A program made the translations under genes and the position numbers. From Thomasclavelia sp. (lineage in GTDB: Bacteria; Bacillota_I; Bacilli_A; Erysipelotrichales; Coprobacillaceae), in assembly GCA_020025035.1 (NCBI GenBank), contig JAHHSU010000001.1:1-63035 (forward strand): a DNA stretch of 63,035 nucleotides, written 5' to 3'. Positions 8,493 through 17,125 of the stretch are shown piece after piece (positions within the stretch are counted from its first letter, which is position 1; the number at the start of each line of letters is the position of its first letter). Below the pieces are notes generated by a model. The model did no database searches. It saw nothing but the letters and a program-made list of their open reading frames with translations, and was not told the DNA's origin.

Positions 8493-9171
8493 TTTATTAG
8501 TATTGGTTTGTATTCCTACTATAGTGTTAATTAGCTCTATGTCTTTGTATTACAAAAATTATTTTTTGACTTCTATTATTGTTTGTATTATGTCACTAAG
8601 TATTCGTTTTTTTCATTATGAAAAGAAAAGACCACCTGCAAAAGAAATTGTATTAGTTGCAACCATGGTGGTTACTTGTGTATTGTCTAGACTAGTATTT
8701 ATATTAACACCAAGCTTTAAACCAATGTATACATTTATTATTATATTTGGTATGTATTTTGGAAAAGAAATTGGATATGTATGTGGTTCTTTTAGTGCTT
8801 TTATATCAAATTTTTTCTTTGGTCAAGGTACATGGACTCCATTTCAAATGGTGGCATGTGGATTGATTGGCTATTTTTCTGGAGTAAATTGTAGATTGTT
8901 AAAACGTAGTAGAGTATTTCAAATTATTTTTGGTATTTTGATGGCATTTTTCTATTCCTTAGTGATGGATGTTTATGCTACTATGTCTATAGAATTTAAT
9001 TTTAATTTTCAAAGATATATGATTGCTGTAATAAGTTCATTACCGCTTATTTTTATTTATTGTATTTCAAATATAATATTTTTAATGATATTAATGCCGG
9101 TAATAGGTGCAAAACTCAATCGTATTTCTATAAAATATGGTTTTTATAAAGGAGAAGGTAATGAAGAATAA
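8482..9171 (+). CDS. ECF transporter S component, substrate unknown
   Basis: A 229-residue, strongly hydrophobic protein with about six membrane segments, the substrate-binding subunit of an ECF transporter. The central segment GMYFGKEIGYVCGSF, followed by SNFFFGQGTWTPFQM and GLIGYFSG, is typical of one class of S components. From memory, related proteins include a cobalamin-specific one in lactobacilli; that link is not proven here. The dedicated EcfT and fused EcfA just upstream and the DUF4430 lipoprotein support a single-substrate transporter. No riboswitch precedes the operon to name the ligand. It overlaps the ATPase gene upstream and the propeller gene downstream by 11 bases each. Confidence 0.85.
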   Translation: MLNNLLVLVCIPTIVLISSMSLYYKNYFLTSIIVCIMSLSIRFFHYEKKRPPAKEIVLVATMVVTCVLSRLVFILTPSFKPMYTFIIIFGMYFGKEIGYVCGSFSAFISNFFFGQGTWTPFQMVACGLIGYFSGVNCRLLKRSRVFQIIFGILMAFFYSLVMDVYATMSIEFNFNFQRYMIAVISSLPLIFIYCISNIIFLMILMPVIGAKLNRISIKYGFYKGEGNEE

Positions 9172-11281
9172 AAAGATAGTAATATTATTAATTACAATAA
9201 TTATGGTGTTTAGCCAATGTCACTTGGTTTACGCAAATTCAGATTTTGAGTTTAACGGATTTAGAGATCATCAAAATGTAGTTCATGTGCCAACACCATT
9301 TGAAAAAAAACAGTCAAAAATTGTATGGCAACAGGATTTTACTAAAGGATATGATAACTTATCAAACTTAATTATAGTTAATCAACATTTATATTTTGTT
9401 ACGGGGACAGGAAATAATTTGATGAAAGTAGATCTTAATGGAAATATAGTAGCATCTAAATCTATTGATAATGAATTAGTTCCATGGAATATGTTCATTA
9501 CATCTGGTGAAGGATTGATTTTTGTAGGTGCAAAAAACTATGTAGTAGCATATGATCAAGATACTTTAAATAAAGTTTGGACAAGCACAAAATTAGAAGG
9601 TAGTATTGAAGGTCCTTTAACCTATTATAATGGATATGTTTATGTTGGAACTAGTAGAGAGAGTAGTGGTTTTTACGGCTTAAAAGTAAATTCAATAGAT
9701 TTTTGGAAATATGAGGATTCTAGCTATTATTGGAATCAAGGCGTTATAATGGAAGATACAATTATTTTTGCAAATGAACAAGGAGAAATAGTATGTCATA
9801 GTTTAGATTCTTCAGAAGTTTATTCGAAAATTACTGTTAACGAACCAATTACATCTTCTCCTGCAATAAAAGAAAATAAAGTTTACATAGCTAGTAAATC
9901 AGCAAAATTATTTGAGTTTGAAATTAATCATCATCAAATTCAATTGAGTCGATCGTTACAATTAAAAGGAGTAGATACTTCGTCATCTCCGACTATTGTT
10001 GGAAATAGATTATATATAGGTAGTAAAACTTCAAATAATTTTAATAGTGAAGGATTAATAGAAGTAGTAGATATAAATACGTGGCAAGTAAAAGGCTCTT
10101 TTCTTACACCGGCTAATGTACAATCATCTCCATTAGTATCCACTTCCTATCTAAATAAAAATTTAGTGTATTTTACATACAATGGATTACCTGGAGGAAT
10201 AAAGGTATTAGTAGATGATTTATCTAATGATCAACAATTTATTAGTGATTTATATGTTCCTGTAAATGATGGAGAACAATATTGTGTGTCTAGTGTTATA
10301 TGTGATGGACAAGGAAATCTATATCATTATAATGATTCAGGTATAATTACAAAGCTAGAAAACACATCTAAATCAAGTCCAATAGATACTATTCCATCAA
10401 ATCTTGATGGTACAACGATTAGTGGTGAGTTTTATACTGATACCAAAGCTATCTTTCTTGATTTAGGATTAGACCCTACGATACAAAATATGGTACAAAT
10501 GTTAGGGAATGAGATAAAAAATTATCATGCATATCGATTATCTATTCAACATGATGAGTACCAGATTGATCAAAATCAACTTGTGAGTATTCATTTTGTT
10601 TTGCCAAAAGGATATACAAAAGAACGCACATCTATTTATTGTATGAGTGATAATAAATTAGAATTAATAAGTAGTTCGTCAAAGCAAAAAGATATTCAAA
10701 ATGCAGTGGATTTTCAAACTACTGCTAATAGTACAATTGTGATTACACAAGATAAATTAGACACATTAATTGAATCAGATCTTTATAATGCTAGCATACA
10801 AGGCGATTTAGAAAGTGATATGCTTTTTGAAATTGTGAAACAAGATGTAGATTTATCAAGTATACTACATCAAGAAATTAATAACATAAAAAGATATAGT
10901 GTATTTGATTTTTCATTACAAAAGGATGGCAAAGTTGTAAAACTTAATGAAAGTGTGACAATTAACTTTGAACTTCCGTATGTGCTAGATTACAAGGATT
11001 TACAGGTGTTTTATCTAAATCAAGGACAATTACAGGAAGTAGAATGTCAAAATGATGGATTTAGTTGTACGTTTAATACTGAACAATTAGGAACATTTAT
11101 TTTTGTTGAAAGAGATAATACTGTTCTTTCTTTGCTTAAAGATCCATCTGTTAGTAAAAAAACATTGAGTACAAAAAGTGTGTTAACAGGGGATAGTGTG
11201 GGGATACTGACATATGTAGGTGTATGCTTAATTTTTTTGGGAATTATTATATTATTAAAGTCAAGGAAGAATAAAAAATAG
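9161..11281 (+). CDS. Secreted, membrane-anchored PQQ-like beta-propeller protein
   Basis: A 706-residue surface protein. Residues 1-26 are a signal peptide (MKNKKIVILL start, VYANS cleavage region). About residues 40-390 are repeated blades of a PQQ/BamB-type beta-propeller, with repeats such as SSPTIVGNRLYIGSK, SSPAIKENKVYIASK and GPLTYYNGYVYVGTS. Two related beta-rich modules follow (around 445-570 and 570-655), each with a VLP/ELP strand and a closing TFIFVE- or STIVITQ-like strand. The end is TGDSVG, a hydrophobic helix and RKNKK, like a cell-wall or membrane anchor. ATG 9161 follows AAAGGAGAAGG. It overlaps the S component by 11 bases, which ties it to nutrient uptake, perhaps as a ligand-capturing scaffold. 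Function is unknown. Confidence 0.8.
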   Translation: MKNKKIVILLITIIMVFSQCHLVYANSDFEFNGFRDHQNVVHVPTPFEKKQSKIVWQQDFTKGYDNLSNLIIVNQHLYFVTGTGNNLMKVDLNGNIVASKSIDNELVPWNMFITSGEGLIFVGAKNYVVAYDQDTLNKVWTSTKLEGSIEGPLTYYNGYVYVGTSRESSGFYGLKVNSIDFWKYEDSSYYWNQGVIMEDTIIFANEQGEIVCHSLDSSEVYSKITVNEPITSSPAIKENKVYIASKSAKLFEFEINHHQIQLSRSLQLKGVDTSSSPTIVGNRLYIGSKTSNNFNSEGLIEVVDINTWQVKGSFLTPANVQSSPLVSTSYLNKNLVYFTYNGLPGGIKVLVDDLSNDQQFISDLYVPVNDGEQYCVSSVICDGQGNLYHYNDSGIITKLENTSKSSPIDTIPSNLDGTTISGEFYTDTKAIFLDLGLDPTIQNMVQMLGNEIKNYHAYRLSIQHDEYQIDQNQLVSIHFVLPKGYTKERTSIYCMSDNKLELISSSSKQKDIQNAVDFQTTANSTIVITQDKLDTLIESDLYNASIQGDLESDMLFEIVKQDVDLSSILHQEINNIKRYSVFDFSLQKDGKVVKLNESVTINFELPYVLDYKDLQVFYLNQGQLQEVECQNDGFSCTFNTEQLGTFIFVERDNTVLSLLKDPSVSKKTLSTKSVLTGDSVGILTYVGVCLIFLGIIILLKSRKNKK

Positions 11282-11479
11282 AATAAGTGGATAAAATATT
11301 GGATATTTTCATTATTGTTTGATTTTTAACATAAAAAATGATATACTTGTGTCCGTAAGAAAAATATGATTTGTTCTACTACACTATTTTAGAATTATAT
11401 CATCACTTTTGTTTTGAGAATAATAATATTTTTATACAAATGTGTTTTCTTATTATAATTTCTAGTGGGAGGTACTAAA

Positions 11480-11683
11480 ATGAGTACAGGTAAAGTAAAA
11501 TGGTTTAACAAAGATAAAGGATTTGGGTTTATTACTATGGATGATAGTGATAAAGAAATTTTTGTTCATTTTTCAGCAATCCAAGTTAGTGGATTTAAAA
11601 CATTAGAAGAAGGACAAAATGTTTCTTTTGAAATTGTTGAAACAGATCGCGGGCAACAAGCTGCTAATGTACAAATTTTATAA
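11480..11683 (+). CDS. Cold-shock domain protein (CspA family)
   Basis: A 67-residue single-domain RNA/DNA-binding cold-shock protein, the standard length. RNP-1 is KGFGFIT (residues 13-19) and RNP-2 is IFVHFSAI (27-34); the start is MSTGKVKWFN. It acts as an RNA chaperone that melts mRNA secondary structure. ATG 11480 follows GGGAGG at 11467-11472. The 200 bases upstream are AT-rich and I could not place a convincing promoter. The gene is monocistronic, with a strong terminator about 100 bases downstream. Confidence 0.96.
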   Translation: MSTGKVKWFNKDKGFGFITMDDSDKEIFVHFSAIQVSGFKTLEEGQNVSFEIVETDRGQQAANVQIL

Positions 11684-11782
11684 TTTAAATGATAAGCAAA
11701 AAAAACAGAAATAAGAAAAAAAGAATGTTATGTTTTCTAATATGATGTGTTTGCTTAATTCATCTAAAACTGGTTTTTTAAT

Positions 11783-11810
11783 AAGAAGATATTTATATAT
11801 CTTCTTTTTT
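11783..11810 (+). terminator. Rho-independent terminator downstream of csp
   Basis: AAGAAGATAT at 11783-11792 pairs perfectly with ATATCTTCTT at 11797-11806 around TTAT, and runs into TTTTTT. It separates the csp transcript from the ribosomal operon. Confidence 0.8.
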
Positions 11811-11865
11811 ATTTGTATGTTTCCAAGATTGTTTATTAAATGCAGTAAGAATGTTAAAAATGAGC

Positions 11866-11894
11866 TTGAATATCGTAAAAAAATGTGGTAAAAT
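11866..11894 (+). promoter_or_regulatory. Promoter of the S10-spc-alpha superoperon
   Basis: -35 TTGAAT at 11866-11871, 17-base spacer, -10 TAAAAT at 11889-11894, preceded by TGG as an extended -10. The start of transcription would be near 11901, leaving a leader of about 115 bases before rpsJ. Confidence 0.7.
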
Positions 11895-11900
11895 TCAAAT

Positions 11901-12000
11901 GTTGACGTGCGAAGAAGTGCAAGGTTGCTGAAACACTGATAAACGTTGTCATGGCGGTGTTTTGGGTAATTTGTGCGGAGCAGTCTATTATTTAAATAGG
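11901..12000 (+). ncRNA. Structured S10 operon leader (5' UTR)
   Basis: The leader is noticeably less AT-rich than its surroundings. CTGAAACACTG at 11928-11938 can pair along its full 11 bases with CGGTGTTTTGG at 11955-11965, allowing G-U pairs. Structured leaders ahead of rpsJ are known in Bacillota and thought to mediate feedback by a ribosomal protein. I infer that role from position and pairing; the regulating protein is not evident. Confidence 0.55.
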
Positions 12001-12017
12001 CGAAAGGAGGAAAAAAC

Positions 12018-12326
12018 ATGGCAAACAATAAAATTAGAATTAGATTAAAGGCATTTGATCATAAGATTTTAGATGGATCTTCTGAAAAAATAGTTGCAGC
12101 TGCTAAAAAAACAGGTGCAAAAGTGGTAGGGCCAGTACCATTACCAACAGAAAAAGAGGTATATACTGTGCTAAGAGCTGTTCACAAATATAAAGATTCA
12201 CGTGAACAATTTGAAATTAGAACACATAAGCGTTTAATCGATATTGTAAATCCAGTACCAGAAACAATTGATGTTTTAACTAGATTAGAATTACCTAGTG
12301 GTGTGGATATTGAAATTAAATTATAG
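12018..12326 (+). CDS. rpsJ: 30S ribosomal protein S10
   Basis: A 102-residue S10 of the 30S head, which also partners NusB in transcription antitermination. The start MANNKIRIRLKAFDHKIL and the motif RTHKRLIDIVNP are diagnostic, and the length is standard. It is the first gene of the superoperon and has an ideal AAAGGAGG ribosome site at 12003-12010, ahead of which lies the structured leader. rplC follows 25 bases later. Confidence 0.98.
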   Translation: MANNKIRIRLKAFDHKILDGSSEKIVAAAKKTGAKVVGPVPLPTEKEVYTVLRAVHKYKDSREQFEIRTHKRLIDIVNPVPETIDVLTRLELPSGVDIEIKL

Positions 12327-12351
12327 TTAGAAAGGTTAAAAGGTGTAACTC

Positions 12352-13074
12352 ATGAAAGGAATCTTAGGTCGTAAATTAGGAATGACTCAAGTATTTGCAA
12401 CTGATGGGTCGTTAATTCCTGTGACTGTTGTTGAAGCAACTGCAAATGTTGTATTACAAAAGAAAACAGTTGAAAACGATGGTTATGAATCAATCCAAGT
12501 TGGATTTGAAGACAAAAGAGAAGGTTTAGCAAATAAACCTGAAAAAGGGATTGCTGCAAAAGCAAACACTGCCCCTAAGCGCTTCGTTAGAGAATTTCGT
12601 GGTAGCGAAATGATGAGTTATGAAGTTGGAGACTTAATTAAGGTTGATAGCTTTGTAGCTGGCGAAGTAGTAGATGTAACTGGTACTTCTAAAGGGAAAG
12701 GTTATCAAGGTGTTATAAAAAGACATGGTCATAGTATCGGGCCAAAAGGTCATGGATCTGGAGCACATAGAATTGTAGGTTCAATGGGACCAATTGCTCC
12801 AAACCGTATTTTACCAGGTAAGAAAATGCCAGGACAAATGGGTAACGTTACTAAAACTATTCAAAATTTAGAAATTATTTCTGTAGATGTAGAAAACAAT
12901 TTGTTATTAATTAAAGGTTCTATTCCAGGGCCAAAAAAAGGAATGGTAATTGTTAAATCTGCGGTAAAAGCAAATGGTAAAGTTAATCCTGCTGTTGAGT
13001 TAGTTATTAATCAACAAGAATCTAAGAAAACTGTAGAAGCAGATGCTGACAAAACAGCTTCAACTGCTGAATAA
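12352..13074 (+). CDS. rplC: 50S ribosomal protein L3
   Basis: A 240-residue L3, an early-assembly 23S rRNA-binding protein whose long loop reaches the peptidyl transferase centre. It opens with KGILGRKLGMTQVFA and contains GHGSGAHRIVGSMG and PGKKMPGQMGN, the loop segment. It is some 30 residues longer than the common length because of a C-terminal tail rich in Glu, Asp and Ala (ending EADADKTASTAE), which I take to be a lineage-specific extension. The ribosome site AAGGTG is moderate. rplD follows after 23 bases. Confidence 0.98.
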   Translation: MKGILGRKLGMTQVFATDGSLIPVTVVEATANVVLQKKTVENDGYESIQVGFEDKREGLANKPEKGIAAKANTAPKRFVREFRGSEMMSYEVGDLIKVDSFVAGEVVDVTGTSKGKGYQGVIKRHGHSIGPKGHGSGAHRIVGSMGPIAPNRILPGKKMPGQMGNVTKTIQNLEIISVDVENNLLLIKGSIPGPKKGMVIVKSAVKANGKVNPAVELVINQQESKKTVEADADKTASTAE

Positions 13075-13097
13075 TTAAAGGAAGGAGGATTTTACAA

Positions 13098-13721
13098 ATG
13101 GCAAAAATTGCAGTATATAACCAAAGTGGTACTAATGTTAAGGAAATTGAATTAAATGATGCAGTATTTGGGATTGAACCAAATAAGCAAGCAATGTTTG
13201 ATATGGTTTTGTTACAAAGAGCATCAATTAGACAGGGTACACATAAAGTTAAAAACCGTACAGAAGTTTCTGGTGGTGGAAAAAAACCATGGAGACAAAA
13301 AGGTACAGGTAGAGCTAGACAAGGGTCTATTCGTGCACCTCAATGGCGTGGTGGAGGAGTTGTGTTTGGTCCAACACCTAGAAAATATGGTTTTAAATTA
13401 AATCGAAAAGTAGGTAGACTTGCATTAAGATCTGCATTATCTTGTAAAGTGATAGATTCAGAATTAACTGTACTTGATCAAATCAGTATGGAAACACCAA
13501 AAACTAAAGAAATGCTTAAAGTATTAGAAAACTTAAAGGCACCTAGAAAAACATTGATTGTTGTAGATGAAATTAATGAAAATGTAATGTTATCAGCTAG
13601 AAATATTCCAGGTGTAATGGTGTTAGAATCAAATAAAATTAATGTTTATGATATTTTAAATGCAAACAAACTTATCGTTACTGAAGCTGCTGTAAAGGCA
13701 ATTGAGGAGGTGCTTGCATAA
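13098..13721 (+). CDS. rplD: 50S ribosomal protein L4
   Basis: A 207-residue L4, which lines the exit tunnel and in several bacteria regulates the S10 operon. The conserved loop SGGGKKPWRQKGTGRARQGS (about residues 53-72) is the tunnel-reaching part. The start follows AAGGAGG. Its stop codon overlaps the rplW start by one base (TAATG), which couples the two genes in translation. Confidence 0.98.
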   Translation: MAKIAVYNQSGTNVKEIELNDAVFGIEPNKQAMFDMVLLQRASIRQGTHKVKNRTEVSGGGKKPWRQKGTGRARQGSIRAPQWRGGGVVFGPTPRKYGFKLNRKVGRLALRSALSCKVIDSELTVLDQISMETPKTKEMLKVLENLKAPRKTLIVVDEINENVMLSARNIPGVMVLESNKINVYDILNANKLIVTEAAVKAIEEVLA

Positions 13722-14011
13722 TGGCACATATTACTGATGTGTTAAAACAACCAGTTTTAACTGAAAAAACTTTAGGATTACAAGCAGAACAAAACAAATA
13801 TACATTTGATGTTGAATTGTCTGCTAATAAAATTGAAATTAAACATGCTGTTGAAAAAATGTTTAACGTTAAAGTAGTGAATGTCAATACATTAAGAGTA
13901 AAGCCTAAAAAGAAACGTGTTGGAAAATACGTAGGTAAAACTAATAGAAGAAAAAAAGCTATTGTTACATTAGCAGAAGGACATTCAATTAATTTATTCG
14001 GTGAAGAATAA
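13721..14011 (+). CDS. rplW: 50S ribosomal protein L23
   Basis: A 96-residue L23 located at the exit of the peptide tunnel, where trigger factor and signal recognition particle dock. Recognisable by the start MAHITDVLKQPVLTEKT and the motif RVKPKKKRVG. It overlaps rplD by one base. The 49-base gap to rplB contains a small TGGGA-TAA-TCCCA hairpin at 14026-14038. Confidence 0.97.
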   Translation: MAHITDVLKQPVLTEKTLGLQAEQNKYTFDVELSANKIEIKHAVEKMFNVKVVNVNTLRVKPKKKRVGKYVGKTNRRKKAIVTLAEGHSINLFGEE

Positions 14012-14060
14012 TAAAGAAAACATATTGGGATAATCCCAGAGAATTAGGAGGAAACTAGAG

Positions 14061-14894
14061 ATGGCAATTAGAAAATATAAGCCAGTCACAAATGGTCGTC
14101 GTAACATGACTTCTTTAACATATGAAGAAATTACGACAAATAAACCTGAGAAATCACTAGTTGTTCGTTTTGGAAAAAAAGGTGGTCGTAATAATCAAGG
14201 TGTTATTACAACACGTCATCATGGTGGTGGACATAAACGCTTATATCGTATTATCGATTTTAAACGTAATAAATTTGATATTCCTGGAAAGGTTGCTACT
14301 ATTGAATATGATCCAAATAGAACTGCAAATATTGCGTTGATTCATTATGTAGATGGTGAAAAAAGATATATTTTAGCACCAAAAGGATTAGAAGTTGGTA
14401 TGCAAATTATTGCATCAGAACATGCAGATATTAAAGTTGGAAATTCATTACCAATGGGAAATATGCCTGAAGGTACAGTTATCCACAATATTGAAATGTC
14501 TCCAGGTCGTGGAGGACAAATTGCAAGAGCTGCAGGAGTTTCTGCTCAAATTTTAGGTAAAGAAGGTAAATATGTAATTGTTAGATTGGCTTCAGGTGAA
14601 GTTAGAAAACTTTTATCTAAATGTACAGCTACAGTAGGTGTTGTTGGGAATGAAGATCATGGTTTAGTTAACTACGGTAAAGCTGGACGTATGAGATGGA
14701 AAGGTGTTAGACCAACAGTTCGTGGATCTGTAATGAACCCTAATGACCATCCACATGGTGGTGGTGAAGGTAGAACTTCAATTGGACGTAAAGCACCAAT
14801 GACTCCATGGGGTAAAAAAGCACTTGGTGTTAAAACTCGAAAAAATAAGAAGGCTTCAACTAAATTAATAGTTCGTCGTCGTAATGCAAAATAA
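14061..14894 (+). CDS. rplB: 50S ribosomal protein L2
   Basis: A 277-residue L2, needed for subunit association and peptidyl transfer. It starts MAIRKYKPVTNGRRNMT and carries the highly conserved C-terminal stretch VRPTVRGSVMNPNDHPHGGG, including the histidine near the catalytic centre. Length and order are standard. TTAGGAGGAAAC precedes the start, and rpsS follows after 17 bases. Confidence 0.98.
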   Translation: MAIRKYKPVTNGRRNMTSLTYEEITTNKPEKSLVVRFGKKGGRNNQGVITTRHHGGGHKRLYRIIDFKRNKFDIPGKVATIEYDPNRTANIALIHYVDGEKRYILAPKGLEVGMQIIASEHADIKVGNSLPMGNMPEGTVIHNIEMSPGRGGQIARAAGVSAQILGKEGKYVIVRLASGEVRKLLSKCTATVGVVGNEDHGLVNYGKAGRMRWKGVRPTVRGSVMNPNDHPHGGGEGRTSIGRKAPMTPWGKKALGVKTRKNKKASTKLIVRRRNAK

Positions 14895-14911
14895 AATAGG
14901 AGGAAAATATA

Positions 14912-15193
14912 ATGGCACGTAGTTTGAAAAAAGGGCCTTTTGTAGATGGTCACTTAATGAAAAAAGTAGAAGCTTTAAATGCTTCTGGAAAAAAAGAAGT
15001 TATTAAAACTTGGTCAAGACGTTCAACTATTTTCCCTCAATTTATTGAACATACATTTGCTGTATATAACGGAAGAGAACACATTCCAGTTTATGTAACT
15101 GAAGATATGGTTGGACATAAATTAGGAGAATTTGCTCCTACTAGAACATATCATGGGCATGATGCTGATGATAAAAAATCAGGTAAGAAATAA
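14912..15193 (+). CDS. rpsS: 30S ribosomal protein S19
   Basis: A 93-residue S19, which sits in the 30S head with S13 and contacts the A-site tRNA region. The sequence opens MARSLKKGPFVDGHLMKK and has the conserved IKTWSRRSTIFPQFI and GHKLGEFAPTRTYHGH motifs. A TAGGAGG site precedes it and rplV follows 17 bases later. Confidence 0.98.
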   Translation: MARSLKKGPFVDGHLMKKVEALNASGKKEVIKTWSRRSTIFPQFIEHTFAVYNGREHIPVYVTEDMVGHKLGEFAPTRTYHGHDADDKKSGKK

Positions 15194-15210
15194 GAGAGGA
15201 GGAATTAGAC

Positions 15211-15543
15211 ATGGAAGCTAGAGCAACAGCTAAAATGATTCGTGTTGCCCCTCGTAAAGCAAGATTAGTTGTAGATTTAGTTAGGGGTAAAGATGTAAAA
15301 GAAGCATTAGCTATCTTAGAATATACAAACAAATCTGCAAGTCCAGCAGTTTATAAGGTTGTGAAATCTGCAGCTGCTAACGCTGAAAATAACAATAACT
15401 TAGACGCTGAAAAGTTATTTATTAAAGAAATTTATGTTGATGAAGGACCAACATTAAAAAGATACACTACAAAAGCTAAAGGTAGTGGTGCTCAAATCTT
15501 AAAAAGAACAAGCCACATTACAGTTGTGGTTGATGAAAGATAA
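15211..15543 (+). CDS. rplV: 50S ribosomal protein L22
   Basis: A 110-residue L22 whose beta-hairpin lines the exit tunnel and is a known site of macrolide-resistance mutations. The segments MIRVAPRKARLVVDLVRGK and VDEGPTLKRYTTKAKGSG (hairpin tip) are conserved. The ribosome site is GAGGAGG, and rpsC follows 18 bases later. Confidence 0.98.
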   Translation: MEARATAKMIRVAPRKARLVVDLVRGKDVKEALAILEYTNKSASPAVYKVVKSAAANAENNNNLDAEKLFIKEIYVDEGPTLKRYTTKAKGSGAQILKRTSHITVVVDER

Positions 15544-15561
15544 TTAGAAGGAGGTTGTACG

Positions 15562-16215
15562 ATGGGTCAAAAAGTAAGTCCAGTAGGATTACGTGTAGGC
15601 GTAAATCGTAATTGGGATTCAAGATGGTACGCGAATGATAAAGATTTTGCAGGATTATTACATGAAGATATTAAAATCCGTGAATTCATTACTAAAGAAT
15701 TAAAATCTGCTTCTGTATCAAGAATCGAAATAGAAAGAACAAAAAATCGTGTAAATGTATATGTGCATACTGCTAGACCAGGAGTTGTTATTGGTAAAGA
15801 TGGTGAATCAGTAGAGTTATTACGTAAAAAAGTATCTAAAATTACTGGAGATAAACAAGTTTTTATCAATATTGTTGAAATAAAAAATCCTGATGTTGTT
15901 GCACAACTTGTTGCAAACAGTATCGCAGAACAATTAGAAAATCGTGCTTCATTTAGAACAGTGCAAAAACGTGCTATTCAAAGAGCAATGCGTGCTGGTG
16001 CTAAAGGAATTAAAACAAGTGTTTCAGGTCGTTTAGGTGGAGCTGATATGGCTCGTACTGAAGGTTACTCTGAAGGAAATGTACCTCTTCATACATTAAG
16101 AGCTGACATTGATTATGCTACTGCAGAAGCTGACACTACTTATGGTAAATTAGGAGTTAAGGTTTGGATCTGCAAAGGAGAAATCTTACCTGAAAAGAAG
16201 AAAGGGGATAAATAA
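15562..16215 (+). CDS. rpsC: 30S ribosomal protein S3
   Basis: A 217-residue S3, which forms part of the mRNA entry tunnel and its helicase activity. It shows MGQKVSPVGLRVG at the start, the KH-domain signature RPGVVIGKDGESVELL (about residues 73-88) and SGRLGGADMARTEGYSEGNV in the C-terminal domain. It is followed after two bases by rplP, with the rplP ribosome site (AAAGGGG) inside the rpsC coding end. Confidence 0.98.
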   Translation: MGQKVSPVGLRVGVNRNWDSRWYANDKDFAGLLHEDIKIREFITKELKSASVSRIEIERTKNRVNVYVHTARPGVVIGKDGESVELLRKKVSKITGDKQVFINIVEIKNPDVVAQLVANSIAEQLENRASFRTVQKRAIQRAMRAGAKGIKTSVSGRLGGADMARTEGYSEGNVPLHTLRADIDYATAEADTTYGKLGVKVWICKGEILPEKKKGDK

Positions 16216-16217
16216 TC

Positions 16218-16628
16218 ATGTTAATGCCTAAAAGAACAAAGTACAGAAGACCACATAGAATTAAATATGAAGGTAAAACTAAAGGTGGAGCTGAAGTATC
16301 ATTTGGTGAATATGGACTAAAAGCTGTACAAGGTGCATGGATTACTAGTCGTCAAATCGAAGCTGCACGTATTGCTATGAATCGTCATATGAAACGTGGT
16401 GGTAAAGTTTGGATTAGAATTTTCCCTCATTTAGCAAAAACAAAAAAACCATTAGAAGTACGTATGGGATCAGGTAAAGGTTCACCAGAAGAATGGGTAG
16501 CAGTAGTTAAAGAAGGTAGAATAATGTTCGAAGTAGCTGGTGTTGAAGAATCAGTTGCTAGAGAAGCATTGAGACTTGCATCTCATAAATTACCTGTCAA
16601 ATGTAAAATTGTTAAGAAAGGTGAGTAA
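16218..16628 (+). CDS. rplP: 50S ribosomal protein L16
   Basis: A 136-residue L16, a late-assembly protein near the A-site tRNA. The sequence begins MLMPKRTKYRRPHR, matching the MLxPKR start of other Bacillota, and includes ARIAMNRHMKRGGKVWIRIFP and RMGSGKGSPEEWVA. The tight spacing on both sides (two bases each) indicates translational coupling with rpsC and rpmC. Confidence 0.98.
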   Translation: MLMPKRTKYRRPHRIKYEGKTKGGAEVSFGEYGLKAVQGAWITSRQIEAARIAMNRHMKRGGKVWIRIFPHLAKTKKPLEVRMGSGKGSPEEWVAVVKEGRIMFEVAGVEESVAREALRLASHKLPVKCKIVKKGE

Positions 16629-16630
16629 CA

Positions 16631-16825
16631 ATGAAAGTACAAGATATTAGAAATATAGAAACTCAAGAATTACTTAACAAAGTAGAAGAGTTCAAAAAAG
16701 AATTGTTTGAATTAAGATTTCAACAAGCAACAGGTCAATTAGAAAACACTGCTCGTGTAAGACAAGTACGTAAATCAATTGCAAGAATTAAAACAGTAAT
16801 TAGAGAAAGAGAATTAAACAAATAA
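16631..16825 (+). CDS. rpmC: 50S ribosomal protein L29
   Basis: A 64-residue helical protein at the tunnel exit beside L23. Typical features are ELLNKVEEFKKELFELRFQ and RVRQVRKSIARIKTVIRERE. Its ribosome site AAAGGTGAG lies in the end of rplP. rpsQ follows 12 bases later. Confidence 0.97.
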   Translation: MKVQDIRNIETQELLNKVEEFKKELFELRFQQATGQLENTARVRQVRKSIARIKTVIRERELNK

Positions 16826-16837
16826 GGAGGTTAAACA

Positions 16838-17098
16838 ATGGAAAGAAATAGTCGTAAGGTTTATACTGGAACAGTTGTATCTGATAAAATGGATAAAACA
16901 ATTACAGTATTAGTTGAAACTCATGTGAAACATAAATTGTACGGTAAACGTGTTAAATCTTCTAAAAAGTTTAAAGCTCATGATGAAGAAGGTATTGCTA
17001 AAGTTGGAGATACTGTAACAATTATGGAAACAAGACCACTTTCTGCAACAAAACATTTTCGTCTAGTTGAAGTGGTTAAAAAAGCTGAAATTTTGTAG
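16838..17098 (+). CDS. rpsQ: 30S ribosomal protein S17
   Basis: An 86-residue OB-fold primary binder of 16S rRNA. Diagnostic segments are YTGTVVSDKMDKTITVLVE and GDTVTIMETRPLSATKHFRL. It is preceded by AAGGAGG, and rplN follows after 27 bases. Confidence 0.97.
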   Translation: MERNSRKVYTGTVVSDKMDKTITVLVETHVKHKLYGKRVKSSKKFKAHDEEGIAKVGDTVTIMETRPLSATKHFRLVEVVKKAEIL

Positions 17099-17125
17099 AA
17101 TGCTTCGAAAGGAGGTTAATCAAAG

